Shown: in pieces, positions 22,865-36,100 of the stretch
Layout: the number at the start of each line of letters is the position of its first letter
Numbering within the stretch: the first letter of the stretch is position 1
Assembly: GCA_037039685.1 (NCBI GenBank)
Contig: JAWNGF010000014.1
Location: 1,054,001-1,118,000 of the forward strand
Direction: 5' to 3'
Length of the DNA stretch: 64,000 nt
DNA from: Ceratobasidium sp. AG-K
Lineage: Eukaryota; Basidiomycota; Agaricomycetes; Cantharellales; Ceratobasidiaceae
Translations under genes and position numbers: made by a program
Notes under the pieces: model-generated
What the model was told of the DNA's origin: nothing
The model's database searches: none
What the model saw: the letters and a program-made list of their open reading frames with translations, nothing else

Positions 22865-25800
22865 CTAAAAGCCACTGCCCGCAACCCTCAAGCCCTCGAG
22901 CTTTTTCAACACCTCTCCAACGGTTCGATCCAACTCGTTGGCGATGTTCTTTTGTTTCGTATTCGGGAGCATCGCGAATCGCTCGCACAGGTCTCCGTCA
23001 ACGACCGCTTTAACGGGAACATAGTAACCCCGATAGGCCAAATGATCCCGTCCGACTAGACTTGGGTGTTCTGAGCGCATGTGTTGTTCGAGTGTAGTAA
23101 TGAAATCGACGTCTTCTTTGCTCGCGAGCGGGATCAAGACTCCGATCGTCCCGTGCAACCCGGTGTAGACGACGACATCGCGTCCACCTGGTACGAGTGC
23201 CGCCCTATGGACGCTGGAGACGATATCGCCAACATTGTAGTGCGCGAGGAGCTTGGTCTTGTGCGGTGCGCCATGCAAAAACTCGCGCTCATGCAGGATG
23301 CCTGCGCCCGTTGGGTCGTCGTCGACTTGGGTAGAAACATTGGGCGGCAATCGGTTGATGAAAATATTGCCAAACTTGTCACCCACGGCTACGGTGTCGT
23401 AGTCGACCATCGTAGTCGAAGTGACCCATCGAGCGGACGTATCGTCGGCAAACACGAGCAATCGGTTGCTCTCGACCTTGTAAGTCGCAAAGTGAACCGA
23501 CTCTTGCATATCTCCAACGATAATGCGCGAGCCTTGGCTGTTGAGTGTGACAACCGGGGACATGAAAGCCTGGAATTTCATGTGAGCTTACATAATGACT
23601 GAGTATATGCTCTGCGTACCTTGTTCTCTGCCTTTCGCAACAGCTTTTTCTTGCCCATCTCGTATATCCTGAGCACCTTACCGACACCAGCGCATAGTCG
23701 GCCCTTGATACCCAACAAGGCCAATGGGACGTCGTCTACTTCGGTCTGCAATGAAATATATTAGTCACTCAATCTGAATAGCTATTGATATGCGTACCTG
23801 GTGCAGAAGCTCCAATCGTCGGCCCTCATCCAAGATCTTGTACGTCCTCAGATACCCAGTCGTGCTCGTACGCGGCAAAACACGAGTATCCTTGGCCGTC
23901 CCAACAACCAAGAACAACTCGCCCTCACGCGCCGCAAACGGAACGACTGCAACCGAAAACGCCGATTCGTTGTTATCCAACTCGAGTTTAAATAGCGTTT
24001 TGGGCTACTCGTCGCGTTAGAACTACACTTGCGACTGGTACAGCAGACGTACCTCGGTAGGATCGATAATTCTTATGCAGCTCGCCCACTGACCCGCGCC
24101 CGCTCTAGGAAGTCCAAAAACCTCGGGTGGTAGGTCGACCATCTCCTGATCGATCTGCTTTCCGGCTTGTTTCTAACACCCAGTCCATATCAACGCTTGC
24201 ACGGCCCAACACACCAGGCCAACGCACCAATTCCGCCAAGCGCTTATCCTTGGCTTCAGACCCCCACGTCCGATGATCGCCCTCGATGAGGTAAAACAAC
24301 TGGTTCTGAGGATGCACCGCAATCTTTCGAGGCGTATACGACAATGGCATCGAGACTTGTTTGAGTTTATCGCTCAGTTTAGGAATTTGGAAAATCCTTA
24401 TTGGTTGATTGAGATCATGTACAAAAAAGAGAGTAAATGACTTACCGCAAGACACTGCCTGCTATTCCAATCAACCCCTCTGGGCATAGCTCCGCCGAGA
24501 AAAACTCCACGCGTGGTCCAAGTTTTCGTAGGTGAGTGGCGAGAATCGGAGGAGGTTTTGGTGGGTATAGTTGAGCCACGATCGAGATGAAAGCGCAAGG
24601 ATGCAGGTGTTGCGTTGGACCGAAACTCGGGTGAGCCGGACAGCTCGGGTGCCCAAGAATCTAAACATCAAATCTCATAAACCACTGGCCAATTTGCCAC
24701 CCCGTTGCACAAACCGTGTCCGAGTATCCGTCAACTGTCCATTCACAGGGTCCAGCACCGTCCTGAGCAAAACTCCGTTGGATAACCCAATGTTGACAAA
24801 CATCGTGGGCACATTTTTGTCAATACTCGCGTCCAACATCTCGGCTATGCAAATCGATGATGGGGGAGCCGTAAGTGCCTACAAGCGCGCAGCATGTTAA
24901 ATGTGTCGACAAATATGGTTAGACAAGACAAACCTGCAAGGAAATAGTCTCCAAAGTCGAATCTGGGTCCAAGGAGATAACCCGGACGGTCATATCCTCG
25001 CATCCAACAGCCTACTCCCCGTCAGCTTTGCCCTCGATCACGAATATGAGACCCACCAAATACGGGCTACGCTGCCTACCCTCGGCAACCTCGGCAATAC
25101 TCATGCACACAACAGCACTTCCAACAGCACGCATTTCGCCGTATTCCTTAATACCAACGCATATCAGTACCCAACTTTGACCTGTCCATAGATCACGCAC
25201 CTGAAGTACACCATTCAAATCCAACTCGAAATAGACCAGTTCTCCAGAGTTGAGAGCAACACAGACTTGACGCGTGTTGGTCGTCGCCGCCGCGACCTGT
25301 CGGCCTTGAGGTGCTCGCCACTCGGTCACTCCCGCTGCGGCACCTGCAAACATTCGCGCCAGTCAGTAACCAACCGCGCACCATCACATGATTGCCAGGA
25401 ACGCACCTCCTTGCGCGGGTCGAACATGCCTTACACCACCCGGATGAACCTGAATCAACCCTCCATTATCTGTGAGTTGCTGTACAGCCAACGTCGGGGC
25501 CGAACTCAAGAATCCCGTCTCGGAGACTTCCTCGATCGTTTCACCAATGGAGAGGACGAGGGTGCCGTTGACGAAGGAGAGGATAATGTAGGTGTCATAT
25601 TGATCTAAATGAATGTCAAATTATTAGAAAAACTCAAGGAAGTTGCAGGGGTTGATGCTTACCATCGTCATTGACCTTGACCGTCCACACTCCATTCGGT
25701 ACACCCGGAAGCTCAGAGCTGACGCTTTCCTCGACTTCCAAGCCATGTCTTAACGTCCTGAAAGTCGAACGAGCACCTTTTCCGCAAGCCAAGTAGAATT

Positions 25801-27422
25801 GTGGAGTATCGCTTTGCAGTGTTGCCGGTGCTAATCATATCCATATAAATGATAGCTTTATTATATTATTCACTAAGAGCTCACCATTAGAGTTGGGACC
25901 AAACAAATTGAGCACACGCGCATCGACGATCGGGCAGAGGCTGGTCATCTCGTCGGCTAGTACAAGATTGTCAAGTGGGTGAGGAGTGAACCAACATGGT
26001 GATAGCGCAGAGGAAGAGATGCCGTTGTTGCGGTAGGAGGTAGAGGTGAACTCGGGTTCGGAATCGTCGTCACCGAGTTTTTGGAACTGGTATAGGTGGC
26101 TAAAATAGGTGGGTTAATATCATGCGGGAGCTACACCGCAAGTGTGTAGAAGTACGAGCAAGGGGGAGACTTACTGATCGCCACCTTCGGCGGCAACAAA
26201 CAAGAACCCACTCTTGAGGATACACAAACTGCTCGCAATTGGGACCGTGTCAAAATACTTGATAGTCATCGACTTGACAACTTCATCCTCGTGTTCGAGC
26301 GTAACCTTGTACAGGTCGCCAATTTCGGATTGTAATAGGAAGAAGAATGCACCCTGTGAAACGCGTGAGATTAAAGACGAGGTGAATATCAGGAATGCTA
26401 ACCTTCATCTTGTGCATGACGGCACTAGTGATAATCATCCCCCTCTCCTCGTCTCCTCCCCATGGTGAGCGTCGCCTAGGAATAGGAACTCGATGGGCAC
26501 CGGTGGCATTATCACTCGTGTCCACCGGTCGGTAAATGATATGGTCCTCGCAACACACAAGTACACCACTTGGCCCATCAAACGCGTTTGTGTTGGCTGA
26601 TTGACCACCGGGCACTTGTACAAGCAGATTCGCGCGGGGGTCGGTTGGCTCTGAGTGTTTGCGCACAACGTGGTTCAGCCCCAAGTCGAGTTCGTAGAAT
26701 GTTAACATCTAAGCAAGAACTTAGCAGCGTATCAAATATAAAACAGGGCATGAACACACCTTTTCGGCATTCTTAAACGCCTGACCAGTGGGATCCGCAT
26801 CCGACTCGGTGTAATCCACCTCGAGTGCTGCGAACAGCGGGTTCTCAAATCCGACGTCTACTCCCACAATCGCATGAATAATAGCCCCATTTCGGTGCGC
26901 CTCGAGAGGACTGCTGATAGTCAAATTCGCCGCCGCGTCACGGTTGAGTACGTAGACTAGTTTGGATTTTTCAACGGCGGAGATCATTACTGAGCGGCCC
27001 TTGGGGTCTACCGCGAGCATTTGACCAGGAACGATGCGTCGGGAGCCAGACTTTCCGTATGTTTCTTGTTGGAGCTTGAGGAAGCTATTTGTTTTGGGGT
27101 CGTATTCCAGTACAATAATGCGGCCCGAGTCCGAGCCAACGATGCAGTAGTCTGTTTCACTTAGCATCAAACGTATAGCTGAGCTTGTTTCCTCACCTTT
27201 TGTTCCACCCGTCAACCTGAACGCAGCAATACTCCTAATCGTGCCAAATGCATCCTGGGCGAGAACAGTGCTGATTTTGCCAGTGGACGAGTCCGGACGG
27301 AGTAATTCGAGCGACGTTCCGCGTGAAATAATAATTTCTTGTTGTCGGATGCCGCTAAAATTGCCTACGATGGCCTGCGTGATGGCCGTTGGCCCCTGCA
27401 GCGTCAAGTTGTACAGATGCAT
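22865..27422 (-). CDS. RSE1: splicing factor 3B subunit 3 (RSE1/SF3b130)
   Basis: Core subunit of the U2 snRNP SF3b complex, a nuclear three-beta-propeller protein that supports SF3B1 in branch-site recognition. The start at 27422 ([20 protein letters not shown]) matches the conserved N-terminus; an upstream in-frame Met at 27446 adds eight residues. The whole family signature is readable in order: [82 protein letters not shown] [98 protein letters not shown] and DGDLCERF. It ends [13 protein letters not shown]. The length of about 1,200 residues fits the family. At least ten short introns are present; one near 24180-24240 joins KRLAEL to [11 protein letters not shown]. It appears intact and essential. 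Confidence 0.93.
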
Positions 27423-28950
27423 GTCGCGGAAGGGAGCAAATAACAAGACAAGCGCCAGAGACGCGCTTGCGTAACATGCGTCACGTGCAACGGTTCATCC
27501 TATGTCGACCATGACTGATGCCTTCTTGTGCGAGTGGCCCGCATGTCTAGAACTCTGGATCACCACCAAAAACATGGAAATACTCGAGGCCTCAATCACA
27601 AACTCAATACAAGACTGGATTAAAAACACCGATATTTCTCTACACGCAACTCGCCTGTCATCTCGATCATGCTCCACCCCGCATAACAAGCTCAATAGCC
27701 TGGGCGGCCCATATTATCTGAGTACTAACCGACTCCACATGTTATACCTATATTCCCGAGATGAAATTTCACGCACGCTCGCAGCTTCAAGATATCAAGA
27801 TACAAACCGTTTCGCGTACCTTTCGTGGCATTCCACACGACGCTCAACCTCAGTAGATCTGCATGCCAGTATTACCGTATAGTTATACGTATAATTCTGA
27901 GACTCGGTAAAGCGTGTGGATTTATTCTCCCTCAACATGGTGCGTGCCGTGCTCTCGTTTTTGAACGAATCGATACATTCGCGGCGCAGTAGCTGCACAC
28001 GCGATGATCGCGACGCTTAGTACAACCATCGCAGTCCTCAATTTTTGATCTATTTGTAGTGCTTAGACTCTCACATTGGTGTACATGTCCAACACGCACG
28101 CATATACGCACCTAATGGCTGTGTGAGCCGTCTGGGGAAATGTCAGGGGCGCGTGTTGGAATCAAAACTGGTCATGGATCGCAAAGTCATTATCCGAATA
28201 CGGTTGTGGTGGCCTCGCCCAGAGTATTGGCGTTCCGATCTCGAGCCCCGATCCATCCTGCATATCCTTATCAGGTATGTACCAGTACTGTGTGCCTTCT
28301 CAGGGAGCTAAACGACATTTACATCACTTAATTCACCGACTGACACCGTAGGGAAATTTTGCACTTGCTTGTTATCGTTTATAATACAGGCAGAGTGTTG
28401 CTGCTCACGCCTGCACGTATGGACAAACCACCATATAGCCGAAGGAGTTTCTAGCTCATCTCAGGCGCTTACATCTGGTATCTCATCAAAATGGACTAGG
28501 GCAAGAAACGCCTCAAGGTATCTCAACCACGGCTACCATACAGTGATAACGAGTTGGCTTGGCGCTGAATCACTTTGTTGCTGGCCGCATCTATGCCCGC
28601 ATTGCCAACTGCCATATTAGCACAAGATGGTCCCTGAGCAACGCGGGCCACGGTTAGTGCAGCCCGCAACTCTCAGGTTAAATCCAAAGCGTACTTAAAG
28701 TGTCGTTTAATTGCCCTGTAAGTATATGATTGAACCCGATTCGTGAGTTACTTGCTAAAGGTCCCCAGAGTATTCGGGGATAGCGCCCGGGCATCGGGCA
28801 TCGTAGCCCGGACTTGTTTGCTCGGAGTCTTTGACCTAGTAAACGATCTTACAGTAAAGCGAGTATATAAGTTGCGACCAGTCCTACAACCATACCAGAG
28901 ACTCAGAAACACCTCTTGTACTCTGATAATCGTTCAACACCTAGTTCAAA
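27423..28950. other. intergenic, divergent promoters
   Basis: About 1.5 kb between the start codons of RSE1 and the epimerase gene. A minus-strand frame at 27922-28029 could encode a 35-residue single-TM tail (MVVLSVAIIACAATAPRMY), but no complete gene could be built around it. No tRNA or repeat was found. Confidence 0.4.
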
Positions 28951-30494
28951 ATGACTGTAGTACCGGCGCCGGCGAAAATTCTACTCACAGGTATAGTTGC
29001 AATCATTATCTTACTGCGCTAGTGCTGACATCGTAAACGAAGGTGCCAACGGATACGTGGCCGTTTATGCAGCGAAAGACCTTCTCGAAAAAGGCTACAG
29101 TGGTAAGTTGGCCCGACCATAGCCATCCATACCAGCTTACCGTGTCTCCTAGTGGTTGGAACCGTCCGTTCTGCAAGCAAGGGGGACGAACTCGTAAAAC
29201 TGTTTTCCCAATATGGCGACAAGTTCAGCTATGCGTTGGTTCCTGATATCGCTAAGGTAGGACTCTCGGGCAAAAGACACATATTGCTCATATGAAGACG
29301 TCTTGACAGCCTGGTGCCTTTGATCAAGTTATCAAGGAAGGAAAGTATGATGGAGTGGCCCATGCTGCATCTCCGGTTAATGTTCCAGGTGGATCATTCG
29401 ACGGTACGCTATGGACTTTGAGCGCGAGCCGCGCTAGTTACTAACTCCAATATGTTTCGTTAAGACTTCGTAAAGCCCGCTGTAGCAGGAGCGGTAAATA
29501 TTCTCGAAAGTATCAAGGAGCATGGGTGGGTACCAAATACTCATGAATACAGCCGCATATAATATATTCGCTCATACGCAATTCACAGGCCGACTGTGAA
29601 GCGGGTGATAGTAACTGCGTCGTTCGTTTCTATGTTACAGTATGCTATGGTTCAACACAACGAGGTACTTATCCTGATCGACCTCCCCGTGGTTTATACC
29701 GTCTGATACATCCATCTAGACCCACTGGAACGAGAAAATTTTCGAGATGATCAAATCAAAGGGAGATCAGGTCTCGCCTATGGAACTTTATGCCGCGAGC
29801 AAGACACTTGCTGAAAAGGCGGTTTGGGAATTCGTAGAGAAAAACAAAGGCTCGCTCGGTTTTGATCTCGCTACCATTAACCCGAGCTATGTAAGATTCT
29901 AGAGCAATTTCGTGATAGCACACACTGACCTATTGTTTTCAGATTCTAGGAGTAAGCACATCTTACTGCTGTTTGGATGCCGGCCAAATGCTAAGAAACC
30001 ATTATCCAGGCTCCTATTCATCCCGTCACATCGCGCAGTCAACTCACCTCGACGAATAACGTTTTGGAATCTGCCAGCCAGCCTCATCCAGAATCAGAAC
30101 TTGCGAATTTCGCTCACTTTTTTGTCAACGTCAAGGATGTCGCCGCAATCCATACCGCACTCTTCAGCCGCCCTGATGCAGGCGGGCATCGAGTAATTAC
30201 CGTTGGGGGTGGGACGAGCTGGCAAGACATTTGTAAGTACTCCGAAGTTGGCGACTTACTGGTAGCGCAGAACTGATAACAGATACAGATGACATCCTCA
30301 ATGAAGAACCTGCGTTCCCGAACGTACCCAAGGGAACCCCCGGTGTAGGTAGGAATCCTGATTCTGGTACTGCCGCTTGGGATACCTCGTATGGCAAGGA
30401 GCTTTTGGGCCGCGATTTCATAGGCGCCAAGGAAACTTTCCGCGACACGGAGGCATATTACCGCCAGAAAGGATGGTCCTTCTTTAAGAATTGA
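28951..30494 (+). CDS. NAD(P)-dependent epimerase/reductase (extended SDR, Gre2/DFR-like)
   Basis: Cytosolic extended short-chain dehydrogenase of the dihydroflavonol-4-reductase/methylglyoxal reductase (Gre2) group, expected to reduce carbonyl compounds with NADPH. The ATG at 28951 precedes MTVVPAPAKILLTGANGYVA, which holds the Rossmann glycine motif (G-x-x-G-x-x-A). The catalytic region has VTASFVSM and YAASKTLAEKA (Tyr-x3-Lys). HAASPVNVPGGSFDDFVKPA and DLATINPSYILGAPIHPV are typical family segments. The C-terminal substrate domain contains FFVNVKDVAAIHTALF and ends RQKGWSFFKN with TGA at 30492. Seven or eight introns of about 50-60 nt are present and all frames join. The physiological substrate is not predictable. 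Confidence 0.88.
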
Positions 30495-31207
30495 TTTTAT
30501 GAGGAGCGTGGGTGTTCAAATTGTCTGATGTGAATTCATTCCTGGAAAGCTTGTGTCTGTGAACGGAAACGATTATCCCCTATCTGCACAATCATGACGA
30601 TGATCCGTTTATAAAAGTAGCTCGCCTGACATCTATACTTAAGCGCCATTCGTGAGACTGATACACGGATTTTCCCGAAGTGATGATCTGCGATGTAGTC
30701 ACAGGGCAGTAGCAGATCGGGTCCGACGGAACGCAATTTGCAATCCAATCGGCGGCCCTCAGCGCTACGTTGGTGATTGATCCCTATGTGTTAGTATATG
30801 CGCTCTGATCAGATTTTCCCAAATTATTTGGAGTTCTAATAGCGGAGAGAGCATCCAGTGGACTATGCTCCACCCTAAATTGTCGTTAAAATTACATATT
30901 TACTTGTTCGGCAATGAGGCTCATTGTGCCAGAGCTCGGTACTGATGCGTACGAATCCGAACGTATTTATGATAGGCGCCCAATACAATAGGTGGCATGT
31001 GGGACTTGTATTTCCACACTGTTTTTGGGCATCATATTAACACTAAGTTAGGTAACGGCGATACGGCCAACCCCATTCCCGCAGTTAGCACTACTTGTTG
31101 GCTTACGTTTGTGCTTAGAGTCCTGTCAAAGCAGGGAAGCCTATTGCATTCAATTTACATTACATGCTTTCACAGCTGCAAAACGTCGTAAGTACATGAC
31201 TCGTGCA
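30495..31207. other. intergenic
   Basis: AT-rich stretch downstream of the epimerase gene and left of the pectate lyase duplication. Nothing was recognised. Confidence 0.45.
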
Positions 31208-31275
31208 AGTTTAGAACTTGCAGCTAAACGGATACGAAGTTGCTATCAGAAGGTGTTAATACGTATACATATTTA

Positions 31276-32209
31276 CTAACAAACTTGCCAAGAGTTGCGG
31301 ATGCTACTGGTTAACTTGGTGGGCTCAGAGCCGTCGTTTTTTACCTTGTAAGTGCCGCAAATACCCCCAACCGAGGTGAGATTGAGTGAGGGAGCATCGA
31401 ACTGAGCAACATCGCCATAGTTGCAGTTGAGATCGACTAAAACGACACCGTTGGAAGCAATTATCTGAGACATCAGCACGGTGCGCTTGTATTGACTATA
31501 TCTAGGGCTAGCCAGCTAGTTGGGCAGATTCAGAGATCACTCGCGTCGAAAAGTTGCCGCAGGAGCGGTAGAGCTTGCCGAACATCTGCACGCAGTACGA
31601 GTCGATCTTCACGGTTCCTCCACCGTTATGTTGTACGACTTGCTTACTAGCAGACCTGGCACCTCCGCCAATAATATTGGACTGACCAGAGGTCTGCTTC
31701 ATGGCGATGGCGCCCTTGCAGACATCCTCAGCCTGGTTAGCACCGACGACAACGTTCCTAAGAACGGAAGGTTCAGCCGTAGAAAATAGGTAACAGTCGA
31801 ATGCGCTCACTGAAGAGTACTCCCGGACTGAATCAAGAAGACGGCATCGGCGTCCCACCCTCAGTCTGGTCGCTACATGTACTAGAGACGCGATCGAAAC
31901 GAACGTTTCCGCCTAAGCATATGATTAGGTAGTTACAGTAATTTCTCGCTCAGGAATCTTATAGGTCTCACCGTCGAAAGTACCAGCGACAGCAATCGGC
32001 GTGCTCAAGCTAGAGGTCTTGGGAGGAGTCGGGAAGGTGCAGCTCGCTGCACGCTTGATAAAAGGTGGAGCCTCTGCGTCGCGGCGAACAAACTTGTCAA
32101 CATGAGTGGTGGTAAGTGAGGAAGTGGCCTCAACAAATTGCATGAAAATGGCTGCGATGGCCGAAAGAGTGGCGACTGGGATGGCGAACATAGTGAAGGT
32201 GGTTAGCAA
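31276..32209 (-). pseudogene. pectate lyase (PL3) pseudogene
   Basis: Degenerate copy of the pectate lyase at 38551-39495, carrying the same signal peptide, [15 protein letters not shown] segment and intron positions. Three lesions are visible. A one-base deletion in the GGDADAV region (GAGGGTGGGACGCC versus GAGGGTGGTGACGCC) shifts the frame soon after GNVRFDR. An in-frame loss of 16 codons removes the segment holding [14 protein letters not shown], which is part of the conserved PL3 core. The strongly conserved Cys of CGNCST is now Phe (CGNFST). The 3' end has also drifted past the ancestral stop. It cannot encode a working enzyme. The start may be 32191 or 32209. Confidence 0.85.
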
Positions 32210-32802
32210 GTGCTTTTGGAAGGCTCCCCGGGATGAATAGGAATTATAGTTGCCAGGGTATCACTCAGACAACGGGCTCAAGCCACGCCAGTAGAGGCAC
32301 CACGATGGGTCGCAGCAATCGTTTGACGATACCTGTAGTATCATGATGGACGCCCCGGTTGCAGAAGCAAGATAGGCGTGAGTACCATGCCTTGAACCCA
32401 TTAAGCATGCAACTGACGATCAATGCCATACCGAGTCACCGACGCCGGTTAAAATTTTCGATTGCACACCCAGATTGGTCGAATGTCTGACAATCAAGCG
32501 CCGGACTTGTAGGGGAGAGGTCGTAGGATCATGTACCTCCCTGATGTCAAACATTTTAGGGATACTGTTCGGATTGGTTAGTATAAATTGGGAGCCCACC
32601 AAAGCTTTAAGGGTTGCGGGGTTCCCGATTGGACTCCAAGGTAGATAAGCTAACACCTACGTCAAGGGATAGTTTCCCAGGAGCTTAGACTAACACGCTA
32701 CGGTTGGGAATCTCCAACGTTTATCAATTACCTAGCAACGCGTTTTCATGGCACGTTAACGGTATATTTCAGAATATGCAGCATAATTACGGGGGTTATT
32801 AC

Positions 32803-33070
32803 TGTTGCGATATGCGCAGTGCCGGGCTAGATAATCGTGTATCTCAGCTCGTGCTACTTGAGAGTAGAGAACTTGTATATATATACCTAGATAATCGTGT
32901 ATCTACAGGTAATATAAGTAATAGAAAATGAAAAGAAACATCTAAACTATACCTCAGCTCGTGCTACTTGAGAGTAGAGAACTGAGGAAAACTTTCTCCG
33001 AAGCTCGAGACCATGTGGAACGCAATCACGTGATGCGCATATATCTACGTATAAGACTGTATATTCAACA
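32803..33070 (-). repeat. Copia 3' LTR
   Basis: 268-bp LTR, the downstream LTR in element orientation. It begins TGTTGAATAT and ends ATCGCAACA when read on the minus strand. It contains an internal direct repeat of 31 bp (32843-32873 and 32953-32983) and an 18-bp repeat (32827-32844 and 32887-32904). It looks identical to the other LTR by eye. Confidence 0.93.
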
Positions 33071-33108
33071 CGCCCACTCAGGATTAGACGAAAAATGAAA
33101 AGAAATTT

Positions 33109-36100
33109 TCAAAACATTCCCATCCCAGCAATGAAGCCGGGGAATTTGACGCGTCCGAGTGGTTTGGTAAGCGCATCGGCGACCTGTTGGTCGGTCGGAA
33201 TAAATTTGAGATCAACCTCGCGAAGAGCGATCACTTCTCGAATGAAATGATGTTTGACTCGTATATGCTTTGTATTTTCATGATTTACGGGGTTTTTGGC
33301 CAATGCGATACTCGATTGATTGTCGGTAAGCAAGGTTGTCGGACCTTTGGACAACAATCCGAGTTCATCAAGGAATTGACGAAGCCAAATCAATTGGCGG
33401 GCGGCGCTCGCAGCGGCGACGTATTCGGCCTCGGTACTCGATAAGGAAACTGTTGGTTGCTTACGGGATGACCAAGCGACGCTCCCTCCGGCACGTTGGA
33501 AGATCCAGCCGGTAGTCGATCGGCTTGTATTCGGATCGCCAGCGTAGTCAGAGTCAACGTATCCGATTGGGTCGGACGATTTCGATTGTTCAAATACGAT
33601 CCCGAGTGCCTTCGTGCCTTGTAGGTACTGCAAAACTCGCTTGAAAGCTGACCAATGCTCGTCGCCAGGATTAGCGGCGTGTTGGGCAAGCAAACCGGTC
33701 GCGAAAGCGATATCGGGACGGGTCGAAATCATTGCATACATGAGCGATCCGACACCACGCTGATAAAGCGTTTGATTGACAGTAGGAGCATCGAGTTTGG
33801 GCAGGTTTGGGGTCTCTGCCATTGGCGTGTCCCACGGTTTGGCCTCGGTCATGCTGAATCGAGCTAGTATATCGCTAATATATCGCTTTTGACAAATCTT
33901 GAGTGTGCCAGCTTCGCGATTTCGCTCGATTTCGACACCAACGAATATGCGTGCCTCGCCTAGATCGACAATATCGAATGATTTGCGCATTTTCGACTTG
34001 ATTTCCTCCAGAAATGAAAGAGGTTTACCAGCGAGTAGCATGTCGTCCACATGAGCTAAAATTATCGCCAAGTTATCGCCATCACGTTGAATGAATACGG
34101 CGTGATCGCTTTCGGTCCGTGTGAATCCGATCGCCTCAAGAACCTCTTTAAGTCGAAGGTAAAACGCTCGGGCGGCTTGTTTCAGACCGTATAACGCCTT
34201 AACAAGTTGCCAGACATGATTGCCTTCGGCAAACCCCTCGGGTTGCTCCATATAGAGCTCCTCCTCGACAACGCCATGCAGGAACGCAGTCTTGATGTTG
34301 AGTTGAAGTAACTCGAGGTCTTCACTCGCGACGATGCTGAAAAGCACCCTATATGCGTCCGATGCGGCTACTGGCGATGATATCTCGACATAATCGACAC
34401 CTGGAGCCTGCAGGAATCCCTTGGCGACGAGTCTAGCCTTGTACTTGAGGATTTCGCCATCAACATCGCGCTTGTATGCATACACCCATCGACATTTGAT
34501 AACTTGCTTGTGGCTCGGTCTATCGGCCGGTTTCCAAACTTTGTGCTCGGTAATCGACTTTATCTCCTCGATCATTGCCTCGAGCCATAGATTGGCGTCT
34601 GGACGCGCCATCGCTTCGGCATAGGTGTCGGGGGGATGCTCAATTAGCGCATTCATGGCGCTCTTGGTCGTTGGCTTATCGGCTCGCGTGGCAGTCTCGT
34701 TCTGCGCGCCCACTTCAGCTCCATATCGTGTCGGCGGTCTCGTAACTCGACCTGATCGATGTGGAGGCTCGGGCTGAGTTACTGGCGGCTCTGGCACGAC
34801 GGGGGAATCGCTTGCCGGCTCGATCTCGGGCTCGCTATTCGACTCTTCTGGCTCGGACTCGGATTCTTGCTCGTTTACTGACTCTTGGCGCTCTGGCTCG
34901 GTTTCTGACTCGACGGCGACCTCAGGCATTGGCTCTTGGCGTTCTTGATCGCCCACTTGCTCTGGGAACTCGTCCTCGAAGTCCTCGATGATCACTCGCT
35001 GTCGGGTTTCGCCTCCTTCATCGAATACAACGTCGCGTGAGGTGATTATGCGACCAATCGGGCGCTGGATAAGCATGTGCGCCTTGCGACCTGGAGCGAA
35101 TCCGAGGTAAGTGCATTCGAGCGATCTTGCCTGCAGCTTGGTACGTTGGCCATCGGGTACTTGAACCCATGCCTTGCAGCCAAAAGTTCGGATTCGGGAG
35201 ACATCGGGTAACTTGCCCATGAATACCTCGTCCGGGGTTTTGCCGTCAAGTGACCGTTTCGGCGTCACATTCCAGATGTATGCGGCATGGACGATGGCAA
35301 ACCCCCAGAACTTGTTGGGTAAGTCTGCATCTGCTCGCATTGTCCGTTGGCTGTCGTTTAATGTGCGAATTGCTCGCTCTGCAACGCCATTGCTGGCCGA
35401 TGAGTCCGCCTTGGTCTTTTGGTGTTCGATTCCGTGCGATTTGAGCCACGCTTTGAATGCGTTCGATGCGTATTCGCCTCCGCCATCAGTTTGTAAGTGC
35501 TTGATTCGCTTGCCCGTTTGATTCTCCGCTGACGCTTTTAGCTCTTTGAAGTGCATCGCGTATTCGTTCTTGTGCTTAAGTAAGTGCACGAACATTTTGC
35601 GGGACTTATCATCGATCGTGACGGCGAAGTACTGATAGCCTTGAATCGCTTGAACAGCGACAGGCCCGTGTAGGTCGCTATGGAGTAGCTCGAGTACGTC
35701 GGACGCTCGATTTGTTGACGTCGGAAACGGGGCACAAGTCTGTTTGCCCTTGAGGCACGGCTCGCATTTCGATTGCGGCGGTAAGCAACTTCCTACAATA
35801 TCCATTCCTTGAACGGCGCCTTTTCTGACCATATCCAGCACGTATTTGTAGTTTATGTGGCCTAGGCGGCGATGCCAGGTATGTAGGTCGGCTCGAGCGA
35901 TGTGACTGGCGGTATATGCGATGAACTCGTTTGCTTCTAGGTCGTCCTTATCGTTCAGGCCCTCCGGCTCGACAGTGGCAAGGTGAGCGGTCGGTTCGGC
36001 ATGTTTAACTTGCGCATTTAGTCGGTAAAGCTTGACACCTAACTTGCGTGCATAGCCGATCTCGGGTCCACGGCCCTTGTCCTCGAGGAGCCTGGCATCC

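Noticed and set aside
27922..28029. Possible small single-TM protein (MVVLSVAIIACAATAPRMY...)
   Set aside because: An upstream exon with a matching phase runs into a stop, and no complete gene could be assembled. It may be a real small gene but is not supported.
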